Below are positions 13,698 through 21,383 of a stretch of DNA of 21,921 nucleotides, piece after piece (position 1 is the stretch's first letter; each line of letters starts with the position of its first letter). Source of the DNA: Pseudomonadota bacterium. GTDB lineage: Bacteria > Pseudomonadota > Alphaproteobacteria > Acetobacterales > Acetobacteraceae. The DNA lies in contig JAKAZX010000013.1 of the NCBI GenBank assembly GCA_021826485.1, forward strand, positions 1-21,921. Reading direction: 5' to 3'. The notes beneath the pieces are model-generated. The model did not search any database, was not told the origin of the DNA, and saw only the letters and a list, made by a program, of their open reading frames with translations. Both the position numbers and the translations under genes were made by a program.

Positions 13698-14881
13698 ACG
13701 ACGCCACCGTCGTTGCCCGCACCCCAGCCCGCACGCGCCGCGCGCGTCCGGTGCTGCGCATGATCGTCATGCTCGTGCTGGTCGGCCTGCTCGGCTACGG
13801 GTTCGAGGCGTTCCAGACCTTCAAGTCCGGCATGATCCACACGATCATCAAGGGCATGACCTCGCAACTGCCCACGGTCAGCACGGCGACCGCGGCGGTC
13901 AGCGAATGGCAGACGCAGGTGACGGCGACCGGCACGCTGCGCGCCTCCCGCGGCGCCGATCTGTCGGCCGAGGTTGCCGGGATCGTCGATGAGCTGCACA
14001 TCACGTCCGGCGCCGATGTCGCGGCGGGGACGCTGCTCGCGCGGCTGCGGCCGAACGACGACGATGCGCGGCTGGCGCAGTTGCAGGCGGCGGCCGACAT
14101 CGCGGAGGTGACCTATCAGCGCGACCTGAAGCAGTTGCGCATCCAGGGCGTGGCGCAGGCGACGGTGGACGCCGATGCGGCGACGCTGCACGGCGCGCGC
14201 GCCCAGGTGGCCGGGCAGCAGGCGCTGATGGCGGAGAAGCTGGTGCGCGCCCCGTTCGCCGGGCGGCTCGGCATCCGCGCCGTCGATGTCGGGCAGTATC
14301 TGCCGGCCGGCACGACCATCGTGACGCTGCAGGCGCTCGATCCGATCTACGTGGATTTCTACCTGCCGCAGCAATCCCTGCCCGATCTCCGGGAAGGCCA
14401 GGACGTGACGGTGACGGTGGACGGCTATGCCGGCCGCAGCTTCCCGGGGAAGCTCACCGCGCTGGGGGCCAAGCTCGACGCCGGCAGCCGCATGCTGCCG
14501 GTGCGCGCGACCCTCGCCAACCCGGACCGGCTGCTGCTGCCGGGCATGTTCGCCGCCGCGACGATCGCGGTCGGCGCACCGCAGCCGCACGTCACCATCC
14601 CGCTCGCCGCAGTCAGCTTCAACCCGTACGGCAGTCTCGTGTTCGTGGTGCATGAGGACGGCAAGGACGCGCAGGGCCACGACAAGCTGGCGGTGCGCCA
14701 GCAATTCGTCACCACCGGCGACACGCGTGGCGATCAGGTGGCGATCCTGAAGGGATTGCAGGCGGGCGACGTGGTCGTCACCGCCGGCCAGCTCAAGCTG
14801 CGCAACAACAGCGCGGTGCTGGTGAACAACACGGTGCGGCCGACCGACGACGCGCATCCCGTGCTCGGCAGCGACCAGTAG
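13694..14881 (+). CDS. RND efflux periplasmic adaptor (membrane fusion protein)
   Basis: 395 residues. Links the permease to the outer membrane channel. An N-terminal transmembrane anchor (about 20-41, LRMIVMLVLVGLLGYGFEAF) replaces a lipid anchor. The biotinyl-lipoyl-like halves are GADLSAEVAGIVDELHITSG (about 84-103) and VRAPFAGRLGIRAVDVGQYL. A short alpha hairpin lies between them, and beta-barrel and membrane-proximal domains follow (LDPIYVDFYLPQQSLPDL, then ATIAVGAPQPHVTIPLAAVS). The ATG overlaps the outer membrane factor stop (ATGA, 13694-13697), and GGAG lies 7 bases upstream. The permease begins 16 bases after the stop. Confidence 0.93.
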   Translation: MNDATVVARTPARTRRARPVLRMIVMLVLVGLLGYGFEAFQTFKSGMIHTIIKGMTSQLPTVSTATAAVSEWQTQVTATGTLRASRGADLSAEVAGIVDELHITSGADVAAGTLLARLRPNDDDARLAQLQAAADIAEVTYQRDLKQLRIQGVAQATVDADAATLHGARAQVAGQQALMAEKLVRAPFAGRLGIRAVDVGQYLPAGTTIVTLQALDPIYVDFYLPQQSLPDLREGQDVTVTVDGYAGRSFPGKLTALGAKLDAGSRMLPVRATLANPDRLLLPGMFAAATIAVGAPQPHVTIPLAAVSFNPYGSLVFVVHEDGKDAQGHDKLAVRQQFVTTGDTRGDQVAILKGLQAGDVVVTAGQLKLRNNSAVLVNNTVRPTDDAHPVLGSDQ

Positions 14882-14897
14882 CGGCGGGAACGGCGCC

Positions 14898-17800
14898 ATG
14901 CGCTTCACCGATATCTTCATCCGCCGCCCGGTGCTGGCGACCGTCGTCAGCCTGATGATCCTGGTGATCGGCGCGCGCGCCTTCTTCGCGCTGTCGGTGC
15001 TGGAATTCCCGCGCACCGAGAACGCCGTCATCACCGTCACCACCACTTATTACGGCGCCGACCCGGACACCATCGCGGGGTTCATCACCACGCCGATGGA
15101 AAACGCCATCGCCCAAGCCGACGGCATCGACACGATGACCTCGATCAGCCGCAGCGGTGTCAGCGCCATCACGCTGAACCTGCTGCTGAACTACGACTCC
15201 AACCGCGCGATGACGGAGGTGAACGCCAAGATCAACTCCGTGCTCAACCAGTTGCCGTCGGGCGTGCAGCAGCCGGTGATGACGGTCAAGGTCGGCCAGT
15301 CGCTCGACGCCATGATCATCGGCTTCGCCAGCGACGTGCTCAGCGCCAACCAGATCACCGACTACCTGACCCGCAACGTGGTGCCGCAGTTGCAGGCGGT
15401 AGAAGGCGTGCAGACGGCGGAGCTGCTGGGGGCGGCCAATTTCGCCCTGCGCGCCTGGCTCGATCCGCGCAAGATGGCGGCGGTCGGCGTCACCGCCAGC
15501 GACGTGACTTCGGCGCTCGCTGCCAACAACTACATCGCCGGCCTCGGCAACTCCAAGGGCCAGATGGTGCAGGTGAACCTGACCGCCTCGACCGACCTGC
15601 ATTCGCTCGACCAGTTCCGCAATCTGGTCATCAAGCAGGTCAACGGCGGCATCGTGCGGCTGGGCGATGTCGCGACCGTCACGCTCGGCGCCGACGACTA
15701 CGATTCGCAGGTATCGTTCGACGGGCGCAAGGGCGTTTATATCGGCATCCAGACGGTGCCGGCGGCCAACCTGCTGGGCGTGATCGGGCGCGTGAAATCG
15801 GTGCTGCCGGAGGTGATGTCGCAGCTTCCCGCCGGGCTGAACGGCGCGGTGATCTACGATTCGACCGCCTTCGTCGATGCCTCGATCCGCGAGGTGGTGC
15901 GCACGCTGGCGGAGGCGCTGGGCATCGTCACGCTGGTCGTGTTCGTGTTCCTCGGCTCGGTCCGTTCCGTCATCATCCCGGTGGTGGCGATCCCGCTGTC
16001 GCTGGTCGGCACCTTCGCGATGATGCTGGTGTTCGGCTTCTCCATCAACCTGCTGACCCTGCTTGCGCTGGTGCTGGCGATCGGCCTCGTCGTCGATGAC
16101 GCGATCATCGTGGTGGAAAGCGTCAATCGCCATCTGGAGGAAGGGATGCGGCCGATGGACGCGGCGATCCGCGCGGCGCGCGATCTCGGCGGCCCGATCG
16201 TGGCGATGACGATGGTGCTGGTCGCGGTCTATGTGCCGATCGGCTTCCAGCGCGGGCTGACCGGCGCGCTGTTCACCGAGTTCGCCTTCACCCTGGTCGG
16301 CGCCGTCACCGTCTCCGCCGTGATCGCGCTGACGCTGTCGCCGATGATGAGCGGCCTGTTCCTGCGCGCGCCCGACCCGGCGCGGCGGGACTGGCAGGAC
16401 CGGCTGGTGGCGTGGATCGACCGGCGCTTCAGCGCGCTGCGCCGCGGCTACGAACGCCGGCTGGACGGCAGCCTGAACACCATCGCCGTCAGCCTCGCCT
16501 TCACCGTGATCGTGCTGGGCAGCATCTATTTCCTCTACAGCGCCGCGATCAGCGAACTGGCGCCGGAGGAGGATCAGGGCGTGGTGATCCTGCTGCCCAC
16601 CTCCTCCCCGGTCGCGACGCTGCAACAGAAGCTGGAATATGCCGGGCAGGTTCAGCACATCCTGCGCGCCCTGCCGGAGGCGGAGCACACGTTCCAGGTG
16701 GAATCGCCGGCGCTGTCCATCGCCGGCGTGACGCTGACGCCGTGGGACCAGCGCAGCCGCAGCGCGACGCTGGTACAGCGCGACCTGCAACAGCAGCTCA
16801 ACCACATCGCCGGCCAGAAGATCGCCGCCTTCCTGCCGCCGCCGCTGCCGGGCTCGCAGGGCCTGCCGGTTCAGTTCGTGCTGAAATCGACGCGGCCGTT
16901 CAGCGAGATCTATCCGCGCGCCCAGCAGTTCCTCGCCGATGCGGTGGCGACCGGGCTGTTCATCTTCGTGGACAGCGACCTGAAGCTGGACCAGCCGCAG
17001 ACGGTGGTGGAGATCGACCGCGACCGCGCCGCCCAGCTTGGCCTGAACATGAGCGAGGTGGGCAGCGCGCTCGGCGGCCTGCTCGGCGGCGGCTACGTCA
17101 ACTATTTCAGCCTCGATGCACGCTCCTACAAGGTGATCCCGCAGGTGCAGCAGCGGTTCCGGCTGACCACGCAGCAGGTGCTCGACTATCCGGTAGCGAG
17201 CATCAACGGCGTGCCGGTGCCGCTGCGCGCGATCGCCCGGCTGCGCACGGAAACGGTGCCGGAGACGCTGAACCACTTCCAGCAGCTCAACGCCGCCACC
17301 ATTTCCGGCGTGCCGACGCCGGGCGTGTCGGTGGCGACCGCGCTCGCCGCGCTCCAGGACATCGCCGCGCGCACGCTGCCGCCGGACGTGCTGGTCGATT
17401 ACGGCGGGCAGTCGCGGCAGTACGTGCAGGAATCCAGCGGCTTCCTGATCACCTTCGCATTCGCGCTGATCATCATCTTCCTCTCGCTCGCCGCGTTGTT
17501 CGAGAGTTTCCGCGATCCGTTCATCATCCTGATCTCGGTGCCGATGTCGATCGCCGGCGCGCTGCTGTTCATCAGCCTCGGCTTCGGCGGCGCCAGCATG
17601 AACATCTACACCCAGGTCGGACTGGTGACGCTGATGGGGCTGATCAGCAAGCACGGCATCCTGATGGTGGAGGTCGCCAACACGTTGCAGCGCGAAGGGC
17701 GCAGCAAGCGCGCTGCGATCGTCGAGGCGGCGGGCATCCGGCTGCGGCCGATCCTGATGACCACGGCGGCGATGGTGCTGGGCGTGATCCCGCTGATCGT

Positions 17801-17990
17801 CGCCGGCGGCGCCGGCGCCGCGTCGCGTTTCAACATGGGGCTGGTGATCGCGACCGGGCTTTCGATCGGCACGCTGTTCACGCTGTTCGCGCTGCCGGCA
17901 GTCTATGTCGTGCTGGCCGGCCGCCACGCGGAAACGCCAGCGGCGGCCGGCGCGGAGGAAGCCGCCGCGCCGCGCACCGCCCATCCGTAG
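14898..17990 (+). CDS. RND multidrug efflux permease, HAE1 family
   Basis: 1030 residues, the normal size for an AcrB/MexB-type proton-driven trimeric inner membrane pump. The N-terminus MRFTDIFIRRPVLATVVSLM opens TM1. TM4 has the proton-relay aspartates D400-D401 in GLVVDDAIIVVESV. TM10 has K918 in GLISKHGILMVEVAN, and TTAAMVLGVIPL follows in TM11. Two large periplasmic loops lie at about 30-330 and 545-855. The C-terminal tail is short and Ala-rich. It is the third gene of the efflux operon controlled by the divergent TetR. The substrate is not predictable; multidrug export is the family default. A long open frame on the opposite strand is an artefact of GC-rich coding. Confidence 0.95.
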   Translation: MRFTDIFIRRPVLATVVSLMILVIGARAFFALSVLEFPRTENAVITVTTTYYGADPDTIAGFITTPMENAIAQADGIDTMTSISRSGVSAITLNLLLNYDSNRAMTEVNAKINSVLNQLPSGVQQPVMTVKVGQSLDAMIIGFASDVLSANQITDYLTRNVVPQLQAVEGVQTAELLGAANFALRAWLDPRKMAAVGVTASDVTSALAANNYIAGLGNSKGQMVQVNLTASTDLHSLDQFRNLVIKQVNGGIVRLGDVATVTLGADDYDSQVSFDGRKGVYIGIQTVPAANLLGVIGRVKSVLPEVMSQLPAGLNGAVIYDSTAFVDASIREVVRTLAEALGIVTLVVFVFLGSVRSVIIPVVAIPLSLVGTFAMMLVFGFSINLLTLLALVLAIGLVVDDAIIVVESVNRHLEEGMRPMDAAIRAARDLGGPIVAMTMVLVAVYVPIGFQRGLTGALFTEFAFTLVGAVTVSAVIALTLSPMMSGLFLRAPDPARRDWQDRLVAWIDRRFSALRRGYERRLDGSLNTIAVSLAFTVIVLGSIYFLYSAAISELAPEEDQGVVILLPTSSPVATLQQKLEYAGQVQHILRALPEAEHTFQVESPALSIAGVTLTPWDQRSRSATLVQRDLQQQLNHIAGQKIAAFLPPPLPGSQGLPVQFVLKSTRPFSEIYPRAQQFLADAVATGLFIFVDSDLKLDQPQTVVEIDRDRAAQLGLNMSEVGSALGGLLGGGYVNYFSLDARSYKVIPQVQQRFRLTTQQVLDYPVASINGVPVPLRAIARLRTETVPETLNHFQQLNAATISGVPTPGVSVATALAALQDIAARTLPPDVLVDYGGQSRQYVQESSGFLITFAFALIIIFLSLAALFESFRDPFIILISVPMSIAGALLFISLGFGGASMNIYTQVGLVTLMGLISKHGILMVEVANTLQREGRSKRAAIVEAAGIRLRPILMTTAAMVLGVIPLIVAGGAGAASRFNMGLVIATGLSIGTLFTLFALPAVYVVLAGRHAETPAAAGAEEAAAPRTAHP

Positions 17991-17995
17991 CCGTC

Positions 17996-18025
17996 GCGTC
18001 GGCTACTTGCTGTAGTAGCCGACGC
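17996..18025. terminator. Perfect 11-bp hairpin between the convergent RND and Cache genes
   Basis: GCGTCGGCTAC (17996-18006) and GTAGCCGACGC (18015-18025) pair over an 8-base loop. The stem begins 6 bases after the permease stop and contains the stop codon and last codons of the minus-strand Cache gene. No T-run follows on either side. It probably marks the 3' end of both transcripts. Confidence 0.55.
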
Positions 18026-18455
18026 CGCAGATCACGCCATCGACCTTGGTGAAGAACGTGTCCTTCTGCACCGGGGTCTTGTGGCCCGGCTTCGGCCACA
18101 TGTAGTGGATTTCGTCGATCCGGCCTTCCTGGGCGCGGTTCAGCATCTCCTTGCCGAACAGCTTGCCGTTCACGTCGGAGACGGTGGCGATGTTCTCGCC
18201 CAGCCGGGACGGGTGCGCCACCACCCAGCCGCTGCGCGCCCGCGCGCAGAACGGGTACAGGTCGCCCTCGGCGAAGCCGTTGGTGCCCTTGGTGAACGAT
18301 TCGAAGGCCGTCAGCGGATTCGCCTTCACCGCCGCCACCGCCCGTTCGAGCATGGCATGCGCCGCCGCCGACTGGTCGCCGTCGGCCTGGGCCGCCGTTG
18401 CGGCCAGCATGGAACCGAGCGCCGCCGCGGCCAGCACCCTTCGCAGTCGTGACAT
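18003..18455 (-). CDS. Periplasmic Cache-domain protein
   Basis: 150 residues. A signal peptide (MSRLRRVLAAAALGSMLAAT...) has a likely cleavage after AQA (residue 24). The rest looks like one small-molecule-binding Cache domain: an N-terminal helix with ERAVAAVKANPLTAFESFTKG, then LYPFCARARSGWVVAHPSRL and GKLFGKEMLNRAQEGRIDEIHYMWPKPG, ending in FFTKVDGVICGVGYYSK. This pattern occurs in stand-alone secreted Cache proteins and in chemoreceptor sensor domains. No transmembrane signalling part is attached, so it may be a soluble ligand-binding protein. GAGGAGGGG lies just upstream of the ATG at 18455. It follows the small lipoprotein gene by 85 bases. Confidence 0.85.
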   Translation of the reverse strand: MSRLRRVLAAAALGSMLAATAAQADGDQSAAAHAMLERAVAAVKANPLTAFESFTKGTNGFAEGDLYPFCARARSGWVVAHPSRLGENIATVSDVNGKLFGKEMLNRAQEGRIDEIHYMWPKPGHKTPVQKDTFFTKVDGVICGVGYYSK

Positions 18456-18490
18456 TCTTCACCCCTCCTCGCGACGTCGTCGCGGGCGGA

Positions 18491-18534
18491 CCCTGCGCCC
18501 CGCCGCCGGGGTCGGCAACGCGGCGGCGCAAGGG
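18491..18534 (-). terminator. GC-rich hairpin between the lipoprotein and Cache genes
   Basis: CCCTGCGCC (18491-18499) pairs with 18525-18534 (one bulged A) over a 25-base GC-rich loop that can fold further. It lies 6 bases after the lipoprotein stop on the minus strand. A separate dyad, CGCGACG and CGTCGCG (18470-18484), lies closer to the Cache start. There is no T-run, so termination is uncertain. Confidence 0.3.
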
Positions 18535-18540
18535 TGCCCG

Positions 18541-18921
18541 CTACCACCAGCCTGGCCCCCACGGGCCCCAGTTGAAGTTGGCACCGTTCATCTGCGCGGC
18601 CTGCAACTGTTCGTCCGCGATCTGTTTCTGGAACGCCAGTTGCCGGTATTTCTGATATGCTTGCTCGGACCCGAAATACAGGCAGTCGCACACGGTCGGG
18701 TCCGAGTAGATATACACCGTCTTGTCGTTGCGCTGCTGGTAGATGAACTGGTGCGGCGCCAGCGTCTTCAGTTCGCTCTGCCGTTCCGGCGTGTCGGCCG
18801 GGCGGAAGGTGAAACCGGCGGCGGCCAGCATGTTCTCCTGCCCCTGCACCAGTTGCTGCTCGGTGGCGCAGCCCGCCAGCAGCATCACCGCCGCGCCCAG
18901 CACCGTTGCTCCGCGCCGCAT
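18541..18921 (-). CDS. Small lipoprotein of unknown function
   Basis: 126 residues. The signal peptide ends in LLAGC (C18), so it is a predicted lipoprotein. The mature part has an ERQSELKTLAPHQFIYQQRN segment, TVYIYSDPTVCDCLYFGSEQAYQKY with two close cysteines (VCDC), a charged coiled helix (QLAFQKQIADEQLQAAQMNG) and an aromatic end, FNWGPWGPGWW. I do not know a function. The tail of Trp/Gly repeats could pack against membrane or envelope. AGGAGGGG lies just before the ATG at 18921. The 167-base region upstream, to cysK, holds a dyad and direct repeats that suggest its own regulated promoter. Confidence 0.8.
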   Translation of the reverse strand: MRRGATVLGAAVMLLAGCATEQQLVQGQENMLAAAGFTFRPADTPERQSELKTLAPHQFIYQQRNDKTVYIYSDPTVCDCLYFGSEQAYQKYRQLAFQKQIADEQLQAAQMNGANFNWGPWGPGWW

Positions 18922-18964
18922 CCGCCCCTCCTGCCCGGTTTGGCGCCGCGCCAACGCGCGGCGG

Positions 18965-18979
18965 GTGGAAAGGTTCCAC
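18965..18979. promoter_or_regulatory. Perfect dyad upstream of the lipoprotein gene
   Basis: GTGGAA (18965-18970) and TTCCAC (18974-18979) form an exact inverted repeat with a 3-base centre, 43 bases upstream of the lipoprotein ATG. This looks like a small operator. The regulator is unknown. Confidence 0.35.
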
Positions 18980-19067
18980 ATCCAAGGTGAAATGTCACGC
19001 GGGCGCAGACGGTAACAGCCAAGTAATGCCACAGTCCCCGCAGCGGGGCGGTCCGACGCGGGAGATT

Positions 19068-19082
19068 GTAACGAAGCGTAAC
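19068..19082. promoter_or_regulatory. GTAAC-N5-GTAAC direct repeat
   Basis: GTAAC occurs at 19068-19072 and again at 19078-19082, exactly one helical turn apart. A third copy lies at 19012-19016. Direct half-sites with 10-base spacing are the pattern bound by OmpR/PhoB-family response regulators (the CpxR box has the same spacing with GTAAA). They lie between cysK and the lipoprotein gene. Control of the lipoprotein gene is inferred. Confidence 0.35.
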
Positions 19083-19088
19083 CCCTGC

Positions 19089-20060
19089 CTACAACCCGGC
19101 GAACAGCGCGGTGGACAGGTAGCGTTCGGCGAAGGACGGCGCGATGGCGACCACCAGCCGCCCCGCATTGGCCGGATCGCGCGCCAGACCCACCGCGGCG
19201 GTGATCGCGGCGCCGGAGGAGATGCCGACCGGCAGCCCCTCCAGCACGGCGCAGCGCCGCGCCGCCGCCAGCGCCTCCCGCTCGGAGACGCGGATCACCC
19301 CGTCCATGCGGTCAAGATCGAGCACGCCCGGCTGGAAGCCCGGGCCGATGCCCTGGATGCCGTGCGGCCCCGGTTCGTCGCCCGACAGCACCGCACTTTC
19401 CGCCGGCTCGACGACAAAGCAGCGCAGCCCCGGCTTGCGCGGCTTCAGCGCGCGGGCGATGCCGGTCATGGTGCCGCCGGTGCCCGCGCCGCCGACCACG
19501 ATATCGACTGTGCCCGCGGTATCGGCCCAGATCTCCTCGGCCGTGGTGGCGGCGTGGATGTCGGGGTTGGCCGGGTTGTCGAACTGGCGCGGCATCCAGG
19601 CGCCCGGGGTCGCGGCGACGATCTCCTCCGCCCGCGCGATCGCCCCGGCCATGCCCAGGCGCGCCGCCGTCAACTGCACGTCCCCGCCCATCAGCCGGAT
19701 CATCTTGCGCCGCTCGATCGACGCGCCCTCGGGCATGGTCACGATCAGCCGGTAGCCGCGCGCGGCGGCGACGAAGGCCAGCGCGATGCCGGTATTGCCG
19801 GAGGTGGGTTCCACCAGCACCGACCGGCCGGGGGCGATCAGCCCCTCCGCCTCCGCCCGGTCCACCATCGCCAGCCCGATCCGGTCCTTGACGGAGCCGA
19901 GCGGGTTGAAAAATTCCAGCTTCAGCGCAAGCTCCGCCACCAGCCCCTCGGCGGCGCCGAGGCGGGCGAGGCGGACGATCGGGGTAGCGCCGACGACTTC
20001 CAGGACGCTGCCGTAGATCCGGCCGCGAACGGGGGAAGCGGTGGGGGATTCATCCTGCAT
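19089..20060 (-). CDS. cysK: Cysteine synthase A (O-acetylserine sulfhydrylase)
   Basis: 323 residues. A cytoplasmic PLP enzyme that makes cysteine from O-acetylserine and sulfide. The PLP lysine is K58 in NPLGSVKDR. The substrate loop PTSGNTG is at 85-91, the phosphate-binding loop GGAGTGGT follows later, and PVGISSGAA lies near the C-terminus. The start MQDESPTASPVRGRIYGSVLEVVGATPIVRL gives a slightly long N-terminus; only a weak AGGG precedes the ATG at 20060. It is divergent from an Rrf2 regulator with 69 bases between starts. That layout suggests regulation by Rrf2, as CymR (an Rrf2 protein) controls cysteine genes and binds CysK in Firmicutes. Confidence 0.95.
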   Translation of the reverse strand: MQDESPTASPVRGRIYGSVLEVVGATPIVRLARLGAAEGLVAELALKLEFFNPLGSVKDRIGLAMVDRAEAEGLIAPGRSVLVEPTSGNTGIALAFVAAARGYRLIVTMPEGASIERRKMIRLMGGDVQLTAARLGMAGAIARAEEIVAATPGAWMPRQFDNPANPDIHAATTAEEIWADTAGTVDIVVGGAGTGGTMTGIARALKPRKPGLRCFVVEPAESAVLSGDEPGPHGIQGIGPGFQPGVLDLDRMDGVIRVSEREALAAARRCAVLEGLPVGISSGAAITAAVGLARDPANAGRLVVAIAPSFAERYLSTALFAGL

Positions 20061-20115
20061 CGGCGGACCCTATCACATTCGCCCATAGTAGTTTCACTGC
20101 CGGTGGAGGTCTGGC

Positions 20116-20136
20116 ATGATCCACGCCCAATGCTGA
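20116..20136 (+). promoter_or_regulatory. Six-codon upstream ORF overlapping the Rrf2 start
   Basis: GGAGG (20105-20109) lies 6 bases before an ATG at 20116 that opens a six-codon frame, MIHAQC, ending in TGA at 20134-20136. The real Rrf2 ATG (20130-20132) lies inside this frame and has no good ribosome binding site of its own. The last sense codon is cysteine. This would fit a leader peptide that couples Rrf2 translation to ribosome position, possibly to cysteinyl-tRNA supply. Its translation is inferred only. Confidence 0.35.
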
Positions 20137-20579
20137 TTCGCCGGGATCGCGGGCTGGTTGCCGTCGCCGTCATGCTCGACGTGGCCTTTCATGGCGGCCG
20201 CGCCGCGACCGTCAGCGCCGCCGACATCGCCGAGCGGCTCGGCCTCGCCCGCCGGGGCATGGAGCCGCTGTTGCAGACCCTCTCGCGCGGCGGCCTGCTG
20301 GAAAGCGTGCGCGGCCCGCGCGGCGGCTACCGCCTCGGCCGGCCGCGCCGCGACATCCGCCTGTCCGACATCGTCGCCGTCGCCGTGGCCGATGAGGCGG
20401 AGCCGACGGACGGCCCGACCGGCGGGTTGCAGACCGCCGTGGTGGACCGGCTGTGGAACGAGCTGGAGGAGCAGGCGCGCGCCCAGCTTGCCGCCCTGAC
20501 ACTGGACGACCTGATCCGCCGCGCCGCCAGCGCCGGGCTGCGCCGGCCGGCCGCCGAGCCGATCAGCTTCGCGATCTAG
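20130..20579 (+). CDS. Rrf2 family transcriptional regulator without Fe-S cysteines
   Basis: 149 residues. The winged helix-turn-helix covers about 1-75: MLIRRDRGLVAVAVMLDVAFHGG, SAADIAERLGLARRGMEPLLQTL, GLLESVRGPRGGYRLGRP. These are standard Rrf2 motifs. The three cysteines that bind Fe-S in IscR, NsrR or RirA are absent; the protein has no cysteine, so it is not a redox-cluster sensor and is more like CymR in this respect. The ATG at 20130 fits the family start; GTG at 20103 is an unlikely longer option. The best ribosome binding site nearby serves a six-codon upstream frame that overlaps this start. Divergent from cysK, with peroxiredoxin downstream. Confidence 0.92.
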   Translation: MLIRRDRGLVAVAVMLDVAFHGGRAATVSAADIAERLGLARRGMEPLLQTLSRGGLLESVRGPRGGYRLGRPRRDIRLSDIVAVAVADEAEPTDGPTGGLQTAVVDRLWNELEEQARAQLAALTLDDLIRRAASAGLRRPAAEPISFAI

Positions 20580-20607
20580 TTTCCACGTTTTTCATATGTG
20601 GTATAAT
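20580..20607 (+). promoter_or_regulatory. Extended -10 promoter of the peroxiredoxin gene
   Basis: A consensus TATAAT (20602-20607) is preceded by TGG (20599-20601), forming an extended -10 element. TTTCCA (20580-20585) is a weak -35 at 16 bases. Transcription would start near 20614, giving a leader of about 57 bases. This short AT-rich patch right after the Rrf2 stop stands out, so the gene likely has its own strong promoter. Confidence 0.55.
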
Positions 20608-20670
20608 TTGACACCCCTGGGCGGTCGTGGCTTTATGCCGCCAACCCCCGACAATTCAGGGATTGAGGCA

Positions 20671-21312
20671 ATGACCGTTCAGCTTGGCCAGATCGCGCCG
20701 GATTTCGAACAGGACAGCACCGCGGGCCGCATCCGCTTCCACGAGTGGCTCGGCGACTCCTGGGGCGTGCTGTTCAGCCACCCGAAGGACTACACCCCCG
20801 TCTGCACCACCGAGCTTGCCGAGGTGGCGCGGCTGAAGCCGGAATGGGACAAGCGGCACGTCAAGCCGATCGGGCTGTCCGTCGATCCCGCCGACCGTCA
20901 CAAGGGCTGGGAGAAGGACATCGAGGAAACCCAGGGCCAGAAGCTCAATTTCCCGGTGCTTGCCGACGCCGACCGCAAGGTGTCCGACCTGTACGGCATG
21001 GTGCACCCCGAGGCCGATCCCACCATCACCGTGCGCAGCGTGTTCGTGATCGACCCGAACAAGAAGATCCGGCTGATGATCACCTACCCGCCCAGCACCG
21101 GCCGCAACTTCGACGAGATCCTGCGGGTGATCGACAGCCTGCAACTGACCGACGCGCACAAGGTGGCAACCCCGGTCAACTGGCAGGACGGGCAGCCGGT
21201 CATCATCGCCCCCAGCCTGTCCGACGAGGAGGCGAAGCAGCGCTTTCCACAGGGCTGGAAGACGCTGCGGCCCTATCTGCGCATCGTCGAGCAGCCGAAG
21301 CTGCCGCGCTAG
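20671..21312 (+). CDS. 1-Cys peroxiredoxin, Prx6 family
   Basis: 213 residues. Reduces hydrogen peroxide and organic hydroperoxides in the cytoplasm. The peroxidatic cysteine is C45 in HPKDYTPVCTTELAEVARL, and it is the only cysteine, which defines the 1-Cys type. The long C-terminal domain with ITYPPSTGRNFDEILRVIDS, then LQLTDAHKVATPVNWQ and FPQGWKTLRPYLRIV is characteristic of the Prx6 group. The ATG at 20671 has GAGG 3-6 bases upstream; a longer frame from 20596 would start inside the promoter and is rejected. It follows the Rrf2 gene. Proximity to cysK and Rrf2 suggests a thiol/oxidative-stress neighbourhood, which is inference. Confidence 0.95.
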   Translation: MTVQLGQIAPDFEQDSTAGRIRFHEWLGDSWGVLFSHPKDYTPVCTTELAEVARLKPEWDKRHVKPIGLSVDPADRHKGWEKDIEETQGQKLNFPVLADADRKVSDLYGMVHPEADPTITVRSVFVIDPNKKIRLMITYPPSTGRNFDEILRVIDSLQLTDAHKVATPVNWQDGQPVIIAPSLSDEEAKQRFPQGWKTLRPYLRIVEQPKLPR

Positions 21313-21335
21313 CCGGCCGGCCCCGTGCGGCCGGC
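21312..21335 (+). terminator. Hairpin at the peroxiredoxin stop codon
   Basis: GCCGGCCG (21312-21319) and CGGCCGGC (21328-21335) are perfect complements over an 8-base loop. The last base of the TAG stop is part of the stem. An AT-rich stretch follows a few bases later (around 21340-21353) but without a T-run. Plausible terminator. Confidence 0.4.
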
Positions 21336-21383
21336 GGCATGACTAAATTCTCTGTTGGATGCAGCCCCGGCCGCGCGTGCTAA

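Noticed and set aside
14793..17984. Open frame of more than 1000 codons antisense to the RND permease
   Set aside because: The product is a low-complexity mix of Arg, His, Asp and Gln with no domain, opposite a clear permease. This is the expected third-position GC effect.
20130..20579. Rrf2 protein as an IscR/NsrR-type Fe-S sensor
   Set aside because: The translated protein has no cysteine, so the Fe-S ligands of those sensors are missing.
20596..20670. Longer peroxiredoxin starting at the ATG at 20596
   Set aside because: That start lies inside the TATAAT promoter element, and the added residues do not match Prx6 proteins. The ATG at 20671 has a GAGG site.
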